A DNA stretch of 64,000 bases from Mytilus galloprovincialis (lineage: Eukaryota; Mollusca; Bivalvia; Mytilida; Mytilidae), in the NCBI RefSeq assembly GCF_965363235.1, contig NC_134850.1:38250602-38314601 (forward strand), in the 5' to 3' direction. Shown here piece by piece: positions 45,501-60,500 of this stretch; the stretch's first letter is position 1, and every line of letters begins with the position of its first letter. Under the pieces are notes generated by a model. That model was given only the letters and a program-made list of their open reading frames with translations. It was not told the DNA's origin and searched no databases. The position numbers and the translations under genes were made by a program.

Positions 45501-48500
45501 ACTTCACGATTTTCATTATAAAATAAGGTAACAAAATATTTTTGTGGTTTTTATTTTTGTGTAATCAAAACGTTTATCTATACCTTTGCATGTACACTTT
45601 TAATTTGGAAGAATTTATTTTGGCAATTTTATTCTATCTCTGAAAATAAGCGAAAAATTTACACCCGGTGAAAAGAATACGCTTATAATGCGGTATTTTT
45701 TACTCAGATTTCATTAAGTTCAAACCTTTGACAGTTGGTAACAATTGTGCATAGAACACTAGAAGTTCAGGAATTCATATGATAGGTTTGGGTTTAGATG
45801 GTTGATGATTTGATAGATAGATATAGTTGTGGAAGGAGTAATTGTATGGAACACTTTAATTTGAAAAATACAAGCCTATTCAGATTCCAGGAAAAATAAA
45901 ATACAAATATAGCCTTTGTATGAGGGTGATACAAGGATATATTGACCTGAAAGAAGTATATTGACGGAGGACGAAGTGTGAGGTCGATATAATTTTTGGG
46001 TTGATATATATTCTGTATTGACATACAAAGGCTGTATTTGTTATATTATTAATTTCCAACCTTACTGATTTGTATTAAAATCATAATTTGATTTTGTGGA
46101 AATTTTATAAATATCATATTGTCTCCTTGACATTATCAACAAATTATTTGTTATTCAATTTACTTTTTTTGTTTGTTTGACAATTTATGACGTAATAATG
46201 TATTTGAAGATTTTTTTCGTCAAATAATCGATCACAGATATCATTTGTTTCAAAACGTTTAACAATATCAATTACATGACGTCACAAAGTATATCTGCTT
46301 TTTAGATTTTCCAAAAATAACCGTGCAATATGCTTTTTGCTATCTGCCATTTTCTCTCTACCTTCAAAAATATAGTTTGACATGTGACTATCCCTAAACA
46401 TATCAAATTTGTTTAAATATACGAATTAATAATATTATGTGATGTTTTTAGAATGGTATATGCAGAGTTGATTATCTGGTATTTACATTTTCTATTTTCA
46501 GGGACTCATCATCAGTTTTATTTGAAAGGAATTTTCTTAATTGAGTAAGTTAATATATTCACTTATAACAAAATTTTACTTTACAAAATTAAATGCAAGG
46601 ACAATTTGATAAAAAAAAATACATTCATACTAATATGAACAATAAGCTTTATTAGAACCTGCTGAGGCTGACTTTTAATCATGATATTTTTTTCACATAA
46701 TGTATTTACAACCAATAGAAGTCTAATCAAATATATGACAGTCTTCCACAAGCTAATATTATAAAAAAAAGTATAGTTACCAATGAGAAACTCTCCACCA
46801 GTGAGCAAATGATTTAGAAAGTTCGCAATGTTACTATATGTCTCTGTAATACCTTAAACAATGAGCAAGAACCCATACTGCATAGCAAGCTATAAGAGAC
46901 CCTAAAATGGCAAATATGAAACAATTCAAATGAGAAAGCTGGCTTGATTTATGTAAATAAAAATGGGATAACAACTGACAACCACTGAATTGCAAGCTCC
47001 TGACTTGGGATAGGCACATACAGAATATGGCAGGGCTAAGATTTTTTTTATATTTCTTATTAACCTTAGCAGTCAACTACTTCCTCATCCAGTTGCAGGG
47101 CTACAGCCACCTCATAGAAACTTATTGACATAAATTCATATTATTAGTTTTGTAGATGCCTATGCAATAACCCACCATAATCTGAAAGATTCATTGAACA
47201 AGATTGAATTTTACATGTGTAAATTCAGTTTTAAGATATTAAGTATCCCTAATAACATATAACTTGGGGGGGGGGGGGTGGGGGGGGGGAGGAGGGGATA
47301 TGAAGCTGCAACTAAAGTAGATTGTGCTGCTAAAGTTGTGTTTCAAGGACTTTTCCTTATTATCCTCTTTCATTTTAAACTTCTTGAACTCTGTTTTTAT
47401 TTTTGGTGAATAACACCAGTAAAGAAACTTTTCTTGTTTTTTTCTCAAGTCATTTAGTAGGTATAATATTTAGCATATTAAATCTGGTCATGTTTTGTAG
47501 GTACACTGTTGATGAGTTGTCATCTTCAGAATATATAATATCTCTAAGCCTTGGTGTATGCTTAGAGTCCTCAGAACCCCATTGTATGACAAAACAACTT
47601 ATAGCAGACAAAGTCAGTCTACCTAAACCATCTTGTGATTGGAATCAAGGATATAGAATTCAAAGTAAGTAATACAAGTTGTGTAGCTTAATGATTTGTA
47701 AAAGTATCCTTTTTTCGTCATTTACAGAAGTAACTCAAAAATGAAAACTGATGATCCATTCAAAACAATTTTTTTAAGCCTGAAGAGGATAATTTTATTA
47801 AATCTTTTCAATTTGTACTGCAGATTTTTCCTTACAAGATTGGGCAACAACAAGAGGCCAAGAATTTACAAATCTCACAGAACTAGCAGTTTTACAAGTT
47901 TCAAGTGACCTTGGGATATCTAAGTTTTTCAAGACACCTTCATGTGTTAGAAATGGAATATTTTATCAACCAGAAATCTTTGGTTGGAAAAGAGGTAAAA
48001 CATAACTGTAAAATTAGTTCTATAAATTTTAAGAACTTATAAGTGGCCAAATTATGAATATGTATGTATGTGTTACATACATATCAATTTAGTTTATGGA
48101 AACCAATTTGTTTTCATAATAGTTTTATGTACACAACTGTTTGGAAAATAATGCAAATATTAATTATCAACAAAAAGTCAAATTAGGATCTTACCTCATA
48201 TCAACAAAGCTGGAAAATGTTAAGAAATTAAAGCTGGAAAGAACAGACAAAAAAAGAATATTTAAAAGTAATCCCACAGTAGAAAATACTATGTTTTGTT
48301 TACATTGTTTATTTTTTTTTAATTGCAAAATTGTTTTAATTGACAAAATGTTCGTTTTGTTATGCATATTGGTTTATAAATGGACAAATTATCATATTGA
48401 GTTTGATTTACACAGAAAATTTACGTTCTTTTCTGTCAATAATTTATTTAAAAAAATTGAATACTGTTTATTTTCATAGTTCATCATATTATTTGTTTTC

Positions 48501-51500
48501 AGATTGTCCTGTAACAACAAAACTTCCTGAACTTCAGCCAGGAATGACATGTGTCTTATTGCCTTCCTGTACTGAGGTTGACTGCTGTATAGATGTTGAA
48601 ATAGTTCATCACTCCTTTAATGTTATCTTAAAACTGAATCCCTGTGATGAAAACCTAATTGTTGGCATTGAAAATTTTATTTTTCCAATATCTCTATATG
48701 AGTTTGATTGGGGTAAGTCAGCTATGAAGAAATATGAAGGACACAAAATGTAGTTATCATTGGTTTAATATCTGATGATTAATTAACCCATATGAAGATT
48801 TTTTTAAATCAAGACCTTGTAAGCATCTCAATTTTTATCAAAATATGTGACTAAAGTTTATCATAGCTTATACTGGATAATTGTGACCTATAAGCTAAGA
48901 ATGCAGTTAATGAAAAGTTAGCTTAAAACGTTTTATTTTTTGGTCGTTTTTATTAGTAGTCCTATAATAAAAGGAGATAAAATGGAAGACAGTTCTTTCT
49001 TACATGAAATCAATCCCAGTACATGTACTTCAAAATGGATTGCATACAGTTTTATGAATATGTTATGAACTGTATACAAACCAAGGAAGATGTTCTTACA
49101 CCAGTATGATTATAAATTTACATTCACATACACTTTGAAATTTGTAACTAAAATTTGTTTTTATTCTATGAGTAATTTCTTATTTTATTTTTTATTTTAG
49201 GAGTCAGAAAGAAACTTTATTTAAATAATGTTATTCGTATAGAGTAAGTATGTTAATGGAATCCTTCTAAGACGTTCCTTTTTGATAGTATTTTCTTATC
49301 TCTGCAAAAATTGTAAATAAAAAAAGCTGAATTTCCTTGTCCTTATTCTTGGCTTTAATTCAAAGCTATTAGTTGAAAATATACCAATTTTCTAACATAT
49401 GATCAACTATAAAAAAAATTAATTTAAATATGAGTAGCTTTGAAAAGTTTATATTTCAATTAAAATAGCCTTCTTTAAAAGTTATTAAATGTTGTAAAAA
49501 AGATGAAATTGCTCAGATGTTTCCCAATTACAATGGATTACAAAACATAATTAACAAACAGATACCTGTGGTTTTATTCAGTTTTAAACATATTAAACAC
49601 AAATAAGAGGATGTTGCATGGTTGACAATGAGTCATCTCTCCAACAGAGACCAAATGATGTAGAAGTTAACAACTATAGGTCACCGTACAGCCTTCAACA
49701 ATGGTCCAAACCTATATTGTATTGGCAATCATACCACATCTTCTTTTTATGCCCCACCTACGATAGTAGAGGGGCATTATGTTTTCTGGTCTGTGCGTCC
49801 GTTCGTTCGTCCGTTCGTTCGTCCGTTCGTTCGTTCGTCCGTCTGTCCCGCTTCAGGTTAAAGTTTTTGGTCAAGGTAGTTTTTGATGAAGTTGAAGTCC
49901 AATCGACTTCAAACTTGGTACACATGTTCCCTGTGATATGATCTTCCTAATTTTAATGCCAAATTAGAGATTTTACCCCAATTTCACGGTCCACTGAACA
50001 TAGAAAATGATAGTGCGAGTGGGGCATTCGTGTACTGAGGACACATTCTTGTTTATATTGTAAACAATTCAAACAAGAAAACTAAAGGTTGTATATAACT
50101 GAAATACAAGTACCATATCTTTTTTTCATTTTTAGTTATTCTGTATATGACCTGAAGAGTGATAGTAGTTACTTGGTAGATATGAATGTAAGTGTATGCT
50201 TTGAATTTTCCAAGCCATGTTTGATTGACCAAGTAGTCCTGAATAAAACTAAGCTGTCAAAGAAACCATGCAAGTGGCAGACTGGGTTTAAAAATTCAAG
50301 TAAGTTTATATCATTATATCTGTTTTTGAAACATTTTGTTATTTATAAACAGTAGATTAAAACCAATTAGCCTGAAGGTTCATTATTTCTAGGACATACT
50401 GAAGATTTACACTTCTATATGCATATTCATTATGCTTGGTCAAAGATTTTCTGACTCTAGCATCTAGGATGATTATATTCAGTACATTATTGTTTTACCT
50501 AGAGATAATATTTATTCCATTTGGAACTTATATTATGAGGAACTTATATTTCATGACAATTGAAACAAAAAACCTAAACAAGCTTTTTATCTGGTAGCAT
50601 TATTAACAAAATGTTTAAAAAAATGTTCAGTAATTAAATAATTCCTATTTATAGGTTTTAGTTTATCCTCATGGAAGAATTCATCTGATGTTGATCCATC
50701 ACAACCATTAAATCAGTTGGAGATAAGACAGCTTGAAGAAACTCTTGGAATAGCTCCTTTCCTGTTGGACAATGCCTGTCAAAGATTTAACTCTCCTTAT
50801 ATTCCTCAAACTGATGGATGGAGAACAGGTTTGCTATATTTTATTACTCCTTCTTTTTACTCCCCACCTAGGGCATTCATTCATTTGTTCGTAAGTCTAT
50901 CCTCTCAGTCTCCTGCTTCGGGTTATAAATTTTGGTCAGGGTAGTTTCTTATGAAGTTGAAGTCCAATCAAAATGAAATTTAGAACACATGTTCCTTATG
51001 GTATGAACTTTCTAATTTTAATGACAAATTAGTTTTGACCCTAATTCCACAGTCCACTGAACATAGAAAATGATAATGTGAGTGTGGCATCCATGTTCTA
51101 TGAACACATTCTTGTTTAATGTAAAATGATTTTAAAAGACTGCATTGTATTTATATAGTTAAATTATTGTTCAGTTAATAATAGATTAAGTTATTTGTAA
51201 ATAGGTACCAACCCTTTGGGTTATAAAATGATGTTCTTTATGATTTTTTTTTATAGACTGTTCACAAGGGATCAGGAATTTACCATCACTCCTGAGTAAT
51301 ATGAACTGTTACATAGATCAGTCCTGCACAGCAGTCCAGTGTTGTATTGATGTCAATGAACTAGGACAATCTATAGAGATTGGAGTTGAGATTGATCCAT
51401 GTGACTTCAGGTTGACAGTCAGAATAGAGAAATTGAGTTTTGATGTTACATTGTATGATTATGTGTGGGGTAAGATTTCTTAAAAAATAAATTTTTTATA

Positions 51501-54500
51501 CAAACTAAATGACTATCCGGAATATTTAGAAAATTAACTCATGTGTAAACACTTCAATCAGAGAATTGGATATGAAAATATATAAATGAAATTGACCTCT
51601 CACAGATTTGCTGGACAAAAAAGATCCTACACTGTAAAAAAAATTGTCACATTATATTTTTTCAGGAAAACAAGAATATTTAGATCTCTATGGAGTCATT
51701 CAGATTTCGTAAGTTTGTTATACAGCAAGACTATCATACACCTTATCGCTATTAGCCTTATCGGCCGGCCGACCCGGCCGCTTGAACTTTTGACGCATAC
51801 AACAATCACTTTTCCATTGTGGCGTCAGATATTTTGTTTTATGACGTCAAAATTTTACGGGAACCTGTGTGATATCCAGTAATGGCGGACAAATAGCGAT
51901 AAGGTGTATTTGCACCCAAACCACCCCATCCCCACCCAACCTGTATATTCTGCTTATTTAGTCAATCAGTGGGATTCAAATATGTATTTCCTGTTTAGCT
52001 TTTGATTAGTGCTTTTGGAAAGGAAAAGAAAGGGCAACAGATTTAAGAATTATTTATTATATTCATAAAATATTGTAGTTAAAATATCCTTTTCTGCTTA
52101 CTAGTCATGTTTAACTTTTTATTTACTAAACTAAAAAGTGTTCATGTTCCTATTCAGCAATTTTACTTGACTTCTTTAACTTTATATTATTATTTTTTTT
52201 AGGAATATGTGAATTTTTGGTATACAGTTATTAATCTTTATTTCAGATTTGTAATTAGAAACTTATATGAGGAAAAATTCTATTTGATTAGCCTAAATTC
52301 AGCAGTTAGTTTTGATGCGAGAAGAGAAGAGGAATACAGCATTATACTAGAGAACAACCTACTACCAAAGACAGTCTGTGATTGGTCATCTGATTTCTAT
52401 ATTCAAAGTATATATACCGGCCTTTTTAAAAATTGTATACTGAGTATTCATTATTATTTGATGGATACCAATTTTTGAGGACTTTGTGGTAACCTTGGAA
52501 CCACAAATTCTAATAACCAACGAAGTACAAATCTTCTATATGAATTTATGCTGACTTTGGCAAAACCCTGAAATCAAATATCCACAAAAATGCGAGTTTT
52601 TTCTAAACCAATGAAAAATTGGTATCCACAATAAAATAAACGAAACCAAAGTAAACTAAATAGAGCTATTAAAAAATATCTGCTGTTGACAATCACTTAA
52701 ATTAAAATTTGTTGAATTTGAGTTTTTTAGTGATCTTGATTTAACAGAATTTCATTAAAAGATAATAAAAGACAAGTTTTCTATTGTTAATGGAATGGAT
52801 AAAGGATTATGTAAAAATTCTTGGGAAATCTCTAGAAAATCAAAGGAATGTGCTGTTATTGCTGTTCATTAACTCAGAGTTACTGTCAGCTAAAGCTCAC
52901 AATTTAACTGTAAGTTCAAGACAATCCCTAGCACCTACTGAAGCATAGATTTTTGTAAAATCACACTACATTTGTATAGAAATAGTAAGATTTGGTATGA
53001 TTGATAATGAGATAACTTTGCATCAAAGAACACAGATATAAATAATATCAACAAATTGGAGACTATTATGGACAATTTTATAAATGCTAACATATAACAT
53101 TATTTAAAATTTGCCTGACATTTGTATAAAGCTTTCTAATACTTTTTTATTATCTGTATAAGATAGTGTCAGTAAGATATACTTTTGTTTTTACAAGATA
53201 CAGCATTCAGTTATCTTTCATATGTGTTTATTTCAGAATTCTCATTGACAAACTGGTTACAAAAGAAAAACTTAAGGATTGAGGATTCAATTCCAAGTAA
53301 TATTTTATACCAGTTGTACGAGGAAACAAATATAGGTCATTACTTTCTGGATAACAAGTGTTCTAGACTGGTCTATCCTTTCGATAATAGTTGGACTAAA
53401 GGTACAGTTATCTTTAGACAGATATATAATTCAAATATCACAACCATGAGAAAAAAGAGTACTTTTGCTGACCATAAATTATTAACAATATTGGCTCAAT
53501 GTGAGTTTTGCAAAATTAACTCAATCTACTTTCATTTGGCATGATTGTCAGTCAAAATTTGCTGGCGGATAGATATTATTAATTGCTTATTTTCCTCACC
53601 AATAAAATTATATTTATGTATTGAAAGTTGAATTAATCATACCAAAATGCATATATACATAAACAGAATTTAATTAAAACTTTTTACGGTTAAATTTTGT
53701 TTCGAATTCGTTCTTGTGAGCACGCAGACGGCTTATTTAAATCTTGAGACCAACCTTTCATTTCATTTTTATTTTAAAACAAAACATGATTTGTAACATG
53801 AAATCTAAAAATCAATGTAAAATTTTTTTTTTTTATACATTTATAATGTTGTATGTTGTAGATTGTGCTATGAACATAACTTTCCCGATGTTACCACCAG
53901 ATGTGTCCTGCTTTATCACAGATACATGCACAGGGGTTCAGTGTTGTGTTATGAATACTTTATTACAACAGACATTTGAAATCTCATTTCTATTGGACAG
54001 CTGTAACAAGAGAATAAGTATCAGTATAGAGAAAATACAATATAATAACACATTATTGGATTTCAAATTTGGTAAGATGTAAATAGTATGTGAAAAAGTA
54101 TCAAGTTTAAATATTGTTCATGAATTACTTCCCCTTTTTAAAAAAGATGTTGCTAGTCATACTTTTGAGCTTGCCACTCAATGCATATAATACATAAAGA
54201 TGTTTCCAAACAAACATAGTGAAAATCAAGCCATTTTGTTAGTCTTGTACAAGTTCATATATTTATACCACACTTACATGTCCTAAGTATGTTGTAATTA
54301 TTTCCCCTGGAAGTTAAAAAGCCATCCATTCACCTATCCATCTATACATTACTCCCTCCCTTCATTGATCTATCCATCCAATTTGTTTCTAAATTCTTTA
54401 CTGGACACAAACAATACAAAAGATAACTCATGAGGAAGATACTATATGCAAAAAAGATAAGTTCTGCAAACATATCTTTGTAAATGAGGAAAAAGGAGAT

Positions 54501-57500
54501 ATTTACCAACAAAATAAAACCTACCAAATGGCAAAATTATGTTTAAAACTAATCTGTGTAGACATCTTGAATGTATAATATGCTGTTGAATTGTTATCTT
54601 TTTATAATTTTAGGCACTTACTACTCCTTCAGCTTACAGGGAATAATTCAAGTTCAGTAAGTATTTTAATTCAGTGACATTTCTAGGCTTTTTGATGGGT
54701 TGACGAAAACCTCTAGCAATAAAATAGAAGATGATTTGCAAAGGTATAGTCAAAATCATGAGTTTAAAACAAAGTGACAAGCTTAAGGCCATGACAAAAA
54801 ACAAAAGAGTGATCAAAAGGCAACACTGAAAACTACAGACTGTGACTAACACCACCATTATCCAAGGGTTGATCTCAGGTGCTCTTGATGTATAAGGGTG
54901 TAATATATTCATTACATTTCATAATTGAATTCAAATTATATGTTATACCATTGTGTTTGAAAGTAAATGACAGACATTAATTTATTGTAAATATTTAAAT
55001 AAAGCAAATGTTAAATAGAAAAGGCATCAATTAGAAAATGAGGGAAAACAAATGAAAGATAATTAATACTTTTGTAAAATCACTCTTTCAGATACAGTAT
55101 AGAAGATTTGTATACTGAGATGTACTACTTAGTAAATATGAAAATTCAGTTTTGCTATGAAAGTACAGAGCCTCAATGTGATCACCAGTTCATCATTCTA
55201 CAAAATACAAAACTTCCTAAAAGACAATGTGATTGGAATAGTGGATTCAGTTCTCCAGGTAAATCAATTTTAGGATTTTTTATGCCCCACCTACGATAGT
55301 AGAGGAGCATTATGTTTTCTGGTCTGTGGCTCCGTTCATCCATTCTTTTCTAGTTCTAATGTAGTCATAGCTAATAGTTAAACCAAAAAAAAGCAACAGC
55401 AAACCGCAGTATGTTATCAAATGATTTGACGAAGTATAGATATAGTTGTAGATAAAATTTTGCCATCGCTGAAATTCCAAATACTATGTACAGATTGAAT
55501 GTGCTTTGTGAAACAATCTATGGCTCTCTTAATTTTTATGCTGATGAACTTTAGTCAGCTTTCAAATTTTTACTTTTGATAATTAGATCCTCTGCTTTAC
55601 TTACATTCATTCAAATTTTCTGTTTTAAAAGTTTCTGCAGATAGTTGGAATACATCTTTACCTTTTCAATATTTTTTAAAGAATAATGATAAAAAGAAAT
55701 AACTTATTTTCAGGATTCTCCTTGGACACTTGGTATAATGAGCATTCTTTGTCATCTGGATCAAAGTTAGAAGATTGGATGATCTCTGAACTACTCAATG
55801 ATCTTGGAATATCACCCTACCTGCATGTTTACCAATGCTCAAGACATTCATCACCTTTCTATCCAAGTAACCTGGGATGGAATAAAGGTAGAAAACAATA
55901 TAAGTTATTTAAAGTCTTGTTTTCCATTGCATATGTTGCGATGGGTTTTTTAGCAATTTGAAATCGTAGCAAATGGATTTTTTTAAGATAAATTTTGCTT
56001 ACATTCTATATAGTTAAATTTATACAAACTTGAAATGTATTTTAGAAAATATGTTTCTCTAAAGAATGTTAAAGACATTTGATTAATTGATTCTGAAAAG
56101 GAATTTGGACTTCATTTCATAACTGTTTGCAAGATAAAGATAACAGTGCATGTACAAATTTATATACTTCTTAATTCTATGTTTAGAAAAAGAAAATATG
56201 TCAATTCATGACAACTGATGAACTCGATATCCTGGTTTTTCCAGTAGACGATTCTATTACGTTTTTAACATATGTGTTGAAACTTATTTTCGTACGACAT
56301 TTTTGCATTTTTTTCTTTATCAGTTTTCGTGTTTGAAGATCATTAATCCCAAGTTTCCTGAAATTGGTTAAGGGCTACGTTTGTGAAATGACTATTTAAT
56401 TTCGTCTTTGTCCTTGGACACAAACCCCCTTTTTTACGGAAAATTATTAGACGATGTCCTGCGATGTTTATGACAGCTGAGTAATAATATTTCATTGAAC
56501 ATATATGAAAGAAATGATGATAAGATAGCATACCAAACATATTGTTAGAAAGGGGAAATATATTTTTTTTTCATATTTTTCTGTCTTGAGAGATATTTTT
56601 TTTTCTTTTTTTTTCCGACCAACCTACCCGACTTTTTCAATGGGAAAATCCGTAAACTAACAAATTAAAAAACCCTGGCCTTATGTATGCCTTCATTGTG
56701 TTATGGTAGCCCACTATGAGCATTGTGTTATGGTAGCCCACTATGAACATTGTGTTATGGTAGCCCACTATGAATGAGGGGTCTTGATAAAAGTTAATTT
56801 AAAAATGTCTGTCTTCAAGGTCAAGGTTACAAATTATTTCTGATGGTGGCACCCAAAAATAAAATGGAGTTCAAACTTCACTAATTATTTTTAGCTCAAA
56901 GTGAGCTTTTCTCATCACTTGGCGTCCGGCGTCCGTCGTCGTCCGTCGTCCGGCGTCGTCGTTAACTTTTACAAAAATCTTCTCCTCTGAAACTACTGGG
57001 CCAAATTAAACCAAACTTGGCTACAATTATCATTGGGGTATCTAGTTTAAAAAATGTGTCCGGTGACCCGGCCAACCATCCAAGATGGCCGCCATGGCTG
57101 AAAATAGAACATAGGGGTAAAATGCAGTTTTTGGCTTATAACTCAAAAACCAAAGCATTTAGAGCAAATCTGACATGGGGTAAAATTGTTCATCAGGTCA
57201 AGATCTATCTGCCCTGAAATTTTCAGATGAATCGAACATTTTGCTGTTGGGTTGCTGCCCCTGAAATGGTTATTTTAAGGAAATTTTGCTGTTTTTGGTT
57301 ATTATCTTGAATTTTATTATAGATAGAGATAAGTAGTAAACAGCAATAATGTACAGCAAAGTAAGATTTACAAATAAGTCAACATGACTGAATTGGTCAG
57401 TTGACCTCTTTATGAGTTATTGCCCTTTATAGTCAATTTTTAACCATTTTTCATAAATCTTACTAATCTATTACAAAAATCTTCTTCTCTGAAACTACAT

Positions 57501-60500
57501 GGCCAAATTAATCCAAACTTGGCCACAATCATCTTTTGGGTTAGTAGTTTGCAAAATGTGTCCGGTGACCCGGCCATCAAACCAAGATGGCCGCCATGGC
57601 TAAAAATAGAACATGGGGTAAAATGCAGTTTTTGGCTTATAACTCAAAACCCTAAGCATTTAGAGCAAATCTGACATGGGGTAAAATTGTTTATCAGTTC
57701 AAGATCTATCTGCCCTGGAATTTTCAGATGAATTGGACAACCCGTTGTTGGGTTGCTGACCCTGAATTAGTAATTTTAAGGAAATTTTGCTCTTTTTAGC
57801 TCACCTGGCCTGAAATGGAATGGAACCAAACATGGCATGAATGTTCCTTATGAGGTGCTGACCAAGTGTTGTTACTTTGTAGCCGATCCATCATCCAAGA
57901 TGGCCGCCAGCGGGGGACTTAGTTTAACATAGGACGCTATGGGAAATGCATACAAATGACTTCTTTTAGAGAACCACTGAATGGAATGAAACCAAACATG
58001 GCATGAATGTTCCTTATGAGGTGCTGACCAAGTGTTGTTACTTTGTAGCCGATCCATCATCCAAGATGGCCGCCAGCCGGGGACTTAGTTTAACATAGGA
58101 CCCTATGGGAAATGCATACAAATGACTTCTTTTAGAGAACCACTGAATGGAATAAAACCAAACATAGCATGAATTATCCTTATGGGGTGCTGACCAAGTG
58201 TTGTTACTTTGTAGCCGATCCATCATCCAAGATGGCCGCCAGCGGGGGACTTAGTTTAACATAGGACCCTATGGGAAATGCATACAAATGACTTCTTCTA
58301 GAGAACCACTAAATGGAATGAAACCAAACATTGCATGAATGTTCCTTATGGAGTGCTGACCAATTGTTGTTACTTTGTAGCCGATTCATTATCCAAGATG
58401 GCCGCCAGCGGGGACTTAGTTTAACATAGGACCCTATGGGAAATGCATACAAATGACTTCTTTTAGAGAACCACTGAATGGAATGAAACCAAACATGGCA
58501 TGAATGTTCCTTATGAGGTGCTGACCAAGTGTTGTTACTTTGTTGCTGATCCATCATCCAAGATGGCCACCAGCCGGGGACGTAGTTTAACATAGGACCC
58601 TATGGGAAATGCATACAAATGACTTCTTTTAGAGAACCACTGAATGGAATAAAACCAAACATAGCATGAATGTTCCTTATGGGGTGCTGACCAAGTGTTG
58701 TTACTTTGTAGCCGATTCATCATCCAAGATGGCCGCCAGCGGGGGACTTAGTTTAACATAGGACCCTATGGGAAATGCATACAAATGACTTCTTCTAGAG
58801 AACCACTAAATGGAATTAAACCAAACATAGCATGAATGTTCCTTATGGAGTGCTGACCAAGTGTTGTTACTTTGTAGCTGATCCATTATCCAAGATGGCC
58901 GCCAGCGGGGGACTTAGTTTAACATAGGACCCTATTGGAAATGCATACAAATCACTTCTTCTAGTGAACCACTGAATGGAATGAAACCAAACATGGCATG
59001 AATGTTCCTTATGTGGTGCTGACCAAGTGTTGTTACTTTGTAGCCGATCTATCATCCAAGATGGCCGCCAGCGTGGGACTTAGTTTAACATAGGACCCTA
59101 TGGGAAATGCATACAAATGACTTCTTTTAGAGAACCACTGAATGGAATGAAATCAAACATGGCATGAATGTTCCTAATGTGGTGCTGACCAAGTGTTGTT
59201 ACTTTGTAGCCGATCCATTATCCAAGATTGCCGCCAGCGGGGGACTTAGTTTAACATAGGACCCTATGGGAAATGCATACAAATGACTTCTTTTAGAGAA
59301 CCACTGAATGGAATGAAACCAAACATTGCATGAATGTTCCTTATGAGGTGCTGACCAAGTGTTGTTACTTTGTAGCCGATCCATCATCCAAGATGGCCGC
59401 CAGCAGGGGACTTAGTTTAACATAGGACCCTATGGGAAATGCATACAAATGACTTCTTTTAGAGAACCACTGAATGGAATAAAACCAAACATGGCATGAA
59501 TGTTCCTTATGAGGTGCTGACCAAGTGTTGTTACTTTGTAGCCGATCCGTCATCCAAGATGGCCGCCAGTGGGGGACTTTTGAATGAAATTAAACATGTT
59601 CCTTTCCTTATAAATGAGGTTGTGTTGTCACTTTTAGCCAAATTTTATATTTTTTTATATGATTTCAAAAACCCAAGTAGAATCAGGTGAGCGATACAGG
59701 CTCTTGAGAGCCTCTAGTTGGTTATTATCTTGAATATTATTATAAATAGAGATAAACTATAAACAGCAATAATGTTCAGCAAAGTAAGATTTACAAATAA
59801 GTTAACATGACTGAAATGGTCAGTTGACCGCTGTAGGAGTAATTACCCTTTATAGTCAATTTTTAACCATTTTTCGTAAATCTTAGTAATCTTTTACAAA
59901 AATCTTCTCCTCTGAAACTACTTGGCCAAATTAATCCAAACTTGGCCACAATCATCTTTTGGGTAAGTAGTTTGAAAAATGTGTCCGGTGACCTGGCCAT
60001 CCAACCAAGATGGCCGCCATGGCTAAAAATAGAACATGGGGTAAAATGCAGTTTTTGGCTTATAACTCAAAACCCAAAGCATTTAGAGCAAATCTGACAT
60101 TGGATAAAATTGTTTATCAGGTCAACATTTATCTGCTCTGAAATTTTTAGATGAATCGGACAACCCGTTGTTGGGTTGCTGACCCTAAATTGTTAGGTTT
60201 AAGGAAATTTTGCTGTTTTTGGTCATTATCTTAAATATTATTATTGATAGAGATAAACAGTAAACAGCAATAATGTTCAGCAAAGTAAGATTTACAAATA
60301 AGTCAACATGACCGAAATGGTCAATTGACCCCCTTAGGAGTTATTGTTCTTTATAGTCAATTTTTAACAATTTTCATAAAATTTGTAAATTTTTACTAAC
60401 ATTTTCCACTGAAACTAATGGGCCAAGCTCATTATAGAGATAATTTTAAGCAGCAAGAATGTTCAGTAAAGTAAGATGTACAAACACATCACCATCACCA

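Noticed and set aside
57872-59553. A series of similar 62-residue minus-strand open frames ([15 protein letters not shown] type)
   Set aside because: They repeat with the 166-bp array and arise from it; they have no splice context or codon-level conservation beyond the DNA repeat.
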